The notes beneath the pieces are model-generated. The model was given only the letters and a program-made list of their open reading frames with translations. It was not told where the DNA came from and searched no databases. From an uncultured beta proteobacterium (lineage in GTDB: Bacteria > Pseudomonadota > Gammaproteobacteria > Burkholderiales > Burkholderiaceae), in contig CAIYZI010000347.1 in the NCBI GenBank assembly GCA_903930665.1, forward strand, positions 1 through 10,674: a DNA stretch of 10,674 nucleotides. The letters run 5' to 3'. Shown here piece by piece: positions 6,306-10,674 of the stretch. How positions within the stretch are numbered: the stretch's first letter is position 1; each line of letters opens with the position of its first letter. The translations under genes and the position numbers were made by a program.

Positions 6306-7097
6306 TTAGCCCTTCAGCTTAAGATTTAACTGCTCTTCGGTCGTCTCTTTTTTTGCTGCTTTCTTCTTAGCCGACCGAGTTTTTTTGGGTTTGCGTAACT
6401 CTTGGGGCAAGGCCTTTGGGACCGCCACCAAAGCAAGCTTAGCTGCAGCTTGTTCTGCGGCACGTCGAGAAGCGCCCTCACCTTTGACTGAAACTTTTAA
6501 GCTCGGAATAAGGCATTCCACTTCAAATTGCTGGTTATGCGCAGCACCGCTTGTGCCAGTAACGTTATAGGTTGGCAAGGGCAATTGATAACCCTGCAAA
6601 CACTCTTGCAATAAAGTCTTATCGTCTTTGCCCAAAGTCTTGGGATCAACATTTGCCAAGATGATTGAGTAAAGATTACGCAGGCAAGTTTTAGCAGTAT
6701 CAAAGCCCGCATCCAAAAAGATGGCACCAGTTACCGCTTCCAAGGTATCAGCCAAAATGGATGGACGACGAAAGCCACCACTTTTTAATTCACCCTCACC
6801 CAAGCGCAAATAGTCAGACAAAGATAGAGTCTGAGCAATCTCATAAAGGGCTTGCTGTTTAACTAGATTAGCGCGAACCCGTGAAAGATCGCCTTCATCC
6901 AAATCGGAGTAACGCTCATAGAGCATTTCCGCAACAACACAATTCAAAATCGAGTCACCCAAAAACTCTAAACGCTCATTGTTTTTCTTGCTATGACTAC
7001 GATGTGTCAATGCTTGATGTAAAAGCTCAATTTTCTTGAATGTATACCCAAGGCGTGCCTGGAGCGGTGCGGTCTCGATGACGGCGCGGGCATTCAT
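6306..7097 (-). CDS. rnc: Ribonuclease III
   Basis: RNase III cleaves double-stranded RNA, including the 30S rRNA precursor and many regulatory hairpins. With the ATG at 7097 the product is 263 residues. The N-terminal endonuclease domain has the signature ERLEFLGDS (41-49), and ADTLEA (116-121) supplies the second acidic pair, so the four metal-binding acids are present (E41/E44, D48, D117, E120). A double-stranded-RNA-binding domain (about 160-224) ends in GEGASRRAAEQAAA. A Lys/Arg-rich tail (235-250) extends past it, longer than in E. coli. A TTG at 7118 would lengthen the protein by seven residues but overlaps lepB by 17 bases and has no ribosome-binding site. The ATG lies four bases past the lepB stop. 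Shine-Dalgarno pairing is poor for both, so coupling to lepB is likely. Confidence 0.96.
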   Translation of the reverse strand: MNARAVIETAPLQARLGYTFKKIELLHQALTHRSHSKKNNERLEFLGDSILNCVVAEMLYERYSDLDEGDLSRVRANLVKQQALYEIAQTLSLSDYLRLGEGELKSGGFRRPSILADTLEAVTGAIFLDAGFDTAKTCLRNLYSIILANVDPKTLGKDDKTLLQECLQGYQLPLPTYNVTGTSGAAHNQQFEVECLIPSLKVSVKGEGASRRAAEQAAAKLALVAVPKALPQELRKPKKTRSAKKKAAKKETTEEQLNLKLKG

Positions 7098-7101
7098 AAA
7101 A

Positions 7102-7908
7102 TTACTGGAAGCCGCCAATACGGCCCAATGAGCCTAGGTTCAACCAAACAAAGAATGCTTTGCCTACGATATTTTTATCAGGCACAAAACCCCAATAACG
7201 TGAGTCCGCACTGTTATCGCGGTTATCACCCATCGCAAAGTAATGCCCCGCGGGAATCGTGCAAGTTAAACCTGTAACTTGATACTGACAATTCTCGGCA
7301 CCAGGAAAACGTTCGCTTGGAAAATTGGTTGCTGGGCGATCAGGATCATTCAAAATCTCATGCTGATTGCCTCCAAGATCTAATGGGAATGTCTCAGTAA
7401 ATTCCTTGGCATAACGCATATTTTCAGGATCAAGATAAGAATCTCCACCTGTGTATTTCAGAGGCTGGCCATTAATTGTCAAACGCTTATTTTGATATTC
7501 AATAACATCACCTGGCAATCCGACAATGCGTTTAATGTAATCAACCGATTCATCGCGAGGATAACGAAACACCACAACGTCACCACGTTTAGGTGAACCT
7601 AAATCAATCACCTTCTGATTAATTACCGGCAAACGAATGCCATAGGTAAATTTATTTACCAAAATGAAATCGCCAATTTGCAACGTAGGAATCATCGATC
7701 CAGATGGAATCTTAAATGGCTCCACAATAAATGAACGAAGCACAAATACTGCGCAAATCACTGGAAAAAACCCAGCGGTGTACTCTAGCCATAAGGGCAT
7801 ACGATCGATGCCAGCTAAACGCCTTTGTGGTGCAAAGTGAAATCTGTCAGCAACCCATGCAATGCCAGACACAATCACCAAAACAAAAAGGATTAGAGCG
7901 AAATTCAT
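7102..7908 (-). CDS. lepB: Signal peptidase I LepB
   Basis: LepB is the inner-membrane serine/lysine protease that cleaves signal peptides from exported proteins. The 268-residue product has two N-terminal hydrophobic segments (about 2-20 and 42-60), followed by the periplasmic catalytic domain. The catalytic Ser is Ser71 in PSGSM and the general-base Lys is Lys126 in DYIKRIVGLPGD. Box E reads GDNRDNSADSRYWG near the C-terminus. Between them lies the usual insertion (about 140-215) of proteobacterial LepB. Its ATG overlaps the lepA stop by one base (TAATG), a classic coupled arrangement, and lepA-lepB adjacency is strongly conserved. Confidence 0.97.
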   Translation of the reverse strand: MNFALILFVLVIVSGIAWVADRFHFAPQRRLAGIDRMPLWLEYTAGFFPVICAVFVLRSFIVEPFKIPSGSMIPTLQIGDFILVNKFTYGIRLPVINQKVIDLGSPKRGDVVVFRYPRDESVDYIKRIVGLPGDVIEYQNKRLTINGQPLKYTGGDSYLDPENMRYAKEFTETFPLDLGGNQHEILNDPDRPATNFPSERFPGAENCQYQVTGLTCTIPAGHYFAMGDNRDNSADSRYWGFVPDKNIVGKAFFVWLNLGSLGRIGGFQ

Positions 7909-9713
7909 TAATCATCCACCTGCAAAATTGCTAAAAAGGCTTCTTGTGGAATTTCTACATTACCCACCTGTTTCATACGCTTCTTACCTTCTTTTTGCTT
8001 TTCTAGTAATTTACGTTTACGAGAAATATCACCGCCATAGCATTTTGCTAATACGTTCTTACGCAGAGCCTTCACGTTTTCACGAGCCACGATATTGCTA
8101 CCAATTGCCGCCTGAATAGCAACATCAAACATCTGACGCGGAATAATGCCGCGCATTTTTGCCACTACTTCACGACCACGATGCTGGCTATTGCTACGAT
8201 GCACGATTACCGATAAAGCATCTACGCGCTCACCGTTAATTAAGATATCCACCTTCACTACATCAGCTGGACGATATTCTTTGAACTCATAGTCCATGGA
8301 CGCATAGCCGCGTGAGATGGATTTCATCTTGTCAAAGAAGTCCAAAACAATCTCAGCCATAGGCAACTCATAAGTGAGTTTCACTTGGCGCCCAAGATAA
8401 TTCATATCCATTTGAATACCGCGCTTACCAACGCACAGAGTAATAATCGCACCTACATACTCTTGCGGCATATACAGATTGACTGTCACGATAGGCTCAA
8501 GAATGGTATTGATCTTGCTGGCCTCTGGCATCTTCGATGGGTTATCGACCAATAAGATCGAGCCATCAGATTGCTCTACCTGATACACCACCGTTGGAGC
8601 AGTGGTGATGAGATTCATACCATATTGACGCTCTAAACGTTCTTGCACAATCTCCATGTGCAACAAACCTAAAAATCCGCACCGGAATCCAAAACCTAAA
8701 GCTTGCGATACCTCTGGCTCATAGAGCAGCGAGGCATCGTTTAACTGAAGCTTCTCTAAAGATTCGCGCAGCTGATCATATTCACTAGCCTCAACGGGAT
8801 ACAAGCCAGCAAAGACTTGTGGTTTGACCTCTTTAAAACCAGGAAGGGGTTCGGTAGCAGGAATCCGCCCTTGCTGCCCAGGAGAATGCGTAACGGTGTC
8901 ACCCACCTTAGCGGCTTTTAATTCTTTAATACCAGCGATCACAAAACCCACTTGACCAGCCGATAACTCTGGACGATCAACAGATTTAGGACTAAACACG
9001 CCTACATGCTCAACTAAATGGCTTGAACCATTTGCCATTAAAGTAATTTTTTCTTTGGGCTTTAAGGTGCCATTTACTACGCGCACCAACATCACAACGC
9101 CCACGTAGTTATCAAACCACGAATCAATAATCAAGGCTTGCAAAGGATCCGTTGCACTTCCTTTTGGCGGAGGCACACGAGCAATCATTTCCTCAATGAC
9201 ATCTGCAACACCCAAACCTGTTTTAGCTGAGCAAGTCACAGCATCTGATGCATCAATACCAATGACGTCTTCAATTTCTTTTTTGGCACGGTCAGGATCG
9301 GCTTGAGGTAAATCAATTTTATTTAAAACTGGTACAACCTCAACACCCAACTCAAGAGCCATGTAGCAGTTGGCAACTGTTTGTGCCTCAACACCTTGAC
9401 TTGCGTCCACTACCAATAAGGCGCCTTCACAGGCAGACAAAGAACGACTCACTTCGTATGAGAAATCCACATGTCCTGGAGTGTCAATCAAATTGATGTG
9501 ATAAATCTTACCGTCTTTAGCTTTGTAATTGAGCGCGGCTGTCTGCGCTTTAATAGTAATACCGCGCTCGCGCTCGATATCCATCGAATCGAGAACTTGA
9601 GCCTCCATCTCACGATCAGAGAGGCCGCCGCATAGTTGAATAATGCGATCGGCAAGCGTGGATTTACCGTGATCGATGTGGGCGATGATAGAGAAATTGC
9701 GGATTAAATCCAT
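7908..9713 (-). CDS. lepA: Elongation factor 4 (LepA)
   Basis: LepA/EF-4 is a ribosome-associated translational GTPase. It has been linked to back-translocation and to 30S subunit biogenesis; its physiological role is still debated. The 601-residue product matches the family length. G1 is AHIDHGKST (11-19), ERERGITIK follows as switch I, G3 is DTPGHVD (77-83) and G4 is NKID (131-134). The LepA-specific C-terminal domain follows, with QERLERQYGM in the EF-G-like domain III region and GRQVKLTYELPMAEI before SRGYASMDYE. The C-terminus ends EIPQEAFLAILQ. A Pro-Pro-Pro-Lys run lies at residues 181-184 (bases 9162-9173). The start ATG at 9713 has only weak Shine-Dalgarno pairing. It is preceded by a 160-base leader, the largest gap in this operon. 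Confidence 0.98.
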   Translation of the reverse strand: MDLIRNFSIIAHIDHGKSTLADRIIQLCGGLSDREMEAQVLDSMDIERERGITIKAQTAALNYKAKDGKIYHINLIDTPGHVDFSYEVSRSLSACEGALLVVDASQGVEAQTVANCYMALELGVEVVPVLNKIDLPQADPDRAKKEIEDVIGIDASDAVTCSAKTGLGVADVIEEMIARVPPPKGSATDPLQALIIDSWFDNYVGVVMLVRVVNGTLKPKEKITLMANGSSHLVEHVGVFSPKSVDRPELSAGQVGFVIAGIKELKAAKVGDTVTHSPGQQGRIPATEPLPGFKEVKPQVFAGLYPVEASEYDQLRESLEKLQLNDASLLYEPEVSQALGFGFRCGFLGLLHMEIVQERLERQYGMNLITTAPTVVYQVEQSDGSILLVDNPSKMPEASKINTILEPIVTVNLYMPQEYVGAIITLCVGKRGIQMDMNYLGRQVKLTYELPMAEIVLDFFDKMKSISRGYASMDYEFKEYRPADVVKVDILINGERVDALSVIVHRSNSQHRGREVVAKMRGIIPRQMFDVAIQAAIGSNIVARENVKALRKNVLAKCYGGDISRKRKLLEKQKEGKKRMKQVGNVEIPQEAFLAILQVDD

Positions 9714-9873
9714 AGCGTCTTATTAGGTCATTCAAAAAACGCCTTGTCAGAACGCACCACAATGATGCGCTGCAAAAAGTCGTCTTAGAGAGATTGTAAT
9801 GGGTGGCGCCCGATCTGCAGCTGAGCCCATGAAATACCCAAAATGGGGCTTGTTTTGATCTTTATTTGGGTCT
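9714..9873 (-). promoter_or_regulatory. lepA leader with a candidate -10 element
   Basis: In minus-strand sense, this spacer between the mucD-like stop and lepA contains TACAAT (9798 down to 9793), the same -10-like hexamer as before efp. The -35 region is poor: the hexamer 17 bases upstream is GCTGCA. If used, transcription would begin around 9786 and give a ~70-base leader to lepA. No strong terminator follows the protease gene: the only stem is a four-pair CCCA/TGGG near 9838-9846. Read-through from mucD therefore seems possible, with this as an internal promoter. Confidence 0.35.
9751..9771 (-). other. Hairpin in the lepA leader
   Basis: In minus-strand sense, AGCGCATCA, a TTG loop and TGGTGCGTT form a nine-pair stem with two G-T wobbles. 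It lies just downstream of the candidate transcription start. The T-run that follows is about 10 bases away and inside GCGTTTTTTG, so it is not a standard terminator. Any regulatory role is speculative. Confidence 0.3.
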
Positions 9874-10674
9874 TCATTTGGGCCTAATCGGGATCACCAA
9901 GGTGCTATCAGCACGACGGACAAAGACTGGTACAACTTTATTGGCATCTAAACCCTTCACCACAGACTCAAACTGCTTTACGCCCGAGATATCCACATCA
10001 GCAACTCGAATGATGACATCTCCTGGACGAACTCCAGAACGCACCAAAGGGCCATCCCCCAAGCCAACAACCTCAACACCACCTCGTATATTTAATTCCT
10101 TTTTACGGGCATCTGAGAGCTCAGAAACGGTCACGCCAAAAGCATTTGTACTACCACCACCGCTCGGACTTGCTGCCTCAGCCTTCTTTACCACGCCTTG
10201 GGCTGATTCTGTATCTGCCACGGTTACAGCAATATCCCGAGCAGCTCCCTTGCGCCAAACCTGAACTGTTGCTACAGCACCTGGGCGGGTTTCGCCAACT
10301 ACTCTAGGTAAATCTGTAGGCTTGGAAATTTCATGTCCATTAAAGCTCAGAATGACATCTCCTGGCTCAATACCAGCAATTGCAGCCGGCCCACTAGGCT
10401 CCACATTACGCACATAAGCACCACGAGGCTTGCCTAATCCCAAGCTTTCAGCGACTTCTTTTGTCATATCCCCTAAGGCAACTCCAATACGTCCACGAGT
10501 CATCTTTCCGTTAGTACGCAATTGATCAGCCACATGTATTGCTTCATCAATCGGAATGGCAAACGAGATACCCATATAGCCGCCTGAACGGCTAAAAATT
10601 TGGGAATTGATACCAATGACTTGACCAGCAGTATTTAATAAGGGGCCACCTGAATTGCCTGGATTAACGGCAAC
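9874..10674 (-). CDS. mucD: Periplasmic serine endoprotease, MucD/DegQ (HtrA) family, N-terminus beyond the window
   Basis: This HtrA-family protease/chaperone degrades misfolded envelope proteins and in betaproteobacteria usually belongs to the sigma-E cluster. The 266 visible residues run off the right edge. The fragment opens at the catalytic serine motif NPGNSGGPL (Ser is about the eighth visible residue), then IPIDEA. PDZ1 (about 62-153) contains GAYVRNVEPSGPAAIAGIEPGD, and PDZ2 (about 178-262) contains SGVRPGDVIIRV. The two-PDZ layout with a Gly/Ser-rich linker (about 168-176) excludes single-PDZ DegS-type proteins. The catalytic His and Asp and the signal peptide must lie outside the window. 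An ATG at 10575 is internal, not a start. I name it mucD from the position before lepA, where rpoE-rseA-rseB-mucD-lepA is the common order; degQ or degP naming is equally used. Confidence 0.9.
   Translation of the reverse strand, partial: VAVNPGNSGGPLLNTAGQVIGINSQIFSRSGGYMGISFAIPIDEAIHVADQLRTNGKMTRGRIGVALGDMTKEVAESLGLGKPRGAYVRNVEPSGPAAIAGIEPGDVILSFNGHEISKPTDLPRVVGETRPGAVATVQVWRKGAARDIAVTVADTESAQGVVKKAEAASPSGGGSTNAFGVTVSELSDARKKELNIRGGVEVVGLGDGPLVRSGVRPGDVIIRVADVDISGVKQFESVVKGLDANKVVPVFVRRADSTLVIPIRPK

Noticed and set aside
9862..9884. Imperfect direct repeat of ATTTGGG near the end of the protease gene
   Set aside because: There are only two short copies, partly inside codons of the C-terminus, and no array or target-site logic.
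9866..10264. Plus-strand open frame of 132 codons opposite the protease gene
   Set aside because: It is an antisense shadow of a well-supported two-PDZ protease frame. Its Ser/Thr/Pro-rich composition is typical of such shadows.
271..10674. A new defence, mobile or biosynthetic system hidden in the window
   Set aside because: All genes but one belong to well-known housekeeping families in a familiar order. No repeats, integrase, transposase, toxin-antitoxin pair or array was found.

Overview
Nearly all of this window (about 271-10674) reads as a chromosomal housekeeping segment of a betaproteobacterium of the order Burkholderiales. The moderate GC, the protein flavour and the gene order point to a freshwater Polynucleobacter-like organism. 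That assignment is inferred from protein character and synteny, not from a database match. The first ~270 bases are different. They are about 67% G+C by hand count and carry, on the minus strand, the C-terminal end of a response-regulator receiver domain that looks alphaproteobacterial. They run abruptly into the middle of earP, so the left edge is most simply a chimeric or misassembled join.

Layout. On the plus strand lie a 5'-truncated earP (EF-P arginine rhamnosyltransferase, 271-983) and efp (1070-1630). efp has its own likely promoter and a strong bidirectional terminator (1664-1690). Everything to the right is on the minus strand and converges on that terminator. Read in transcription order from the right edge it is: a MucD/DegQ-type periplasmic serine protease (cut by the window edge), lepA (EF-4), lepB (signal peptidase I), rnc (RNase III), era, recO, pdxJ, acpS, nagZ, and a small three-helix membrane protein resembling the DUF4337 family. 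Gaps between lepA and acpS are from -1 to about 12 bases, so this is a tightly packed operon with likely translational coupling. The only sizeable internal gap is the 160-base lepA leader, which has a TACAAT -10-like element and a short hairpin.

How the genes fit together. EarP and EF-P form a two-gene translation module. The EF-P here has arginine at position 32, the residue EarP rhamnosylates, so the pair is internally consistent. The minus-strand cluster is the known betaproteobacterial envelope-stress/translation/RNA/repair arrangement: the mucD-type protease normally sits downstream of rpoE-rseA-rseB, followed by lepA-lepB-rnc-era-recO-pdxJ-acpS. NagZ adds peptidoglycan recycling. No mobile element, CRISPR array, tRNA, rRNA or defence system was seen, and I see no evidence of a novel multi-gene system. 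The items most worth a second look are the foreign left end with its junction, the uncharacterised membrane protein at the operon end, and the lepA leader.
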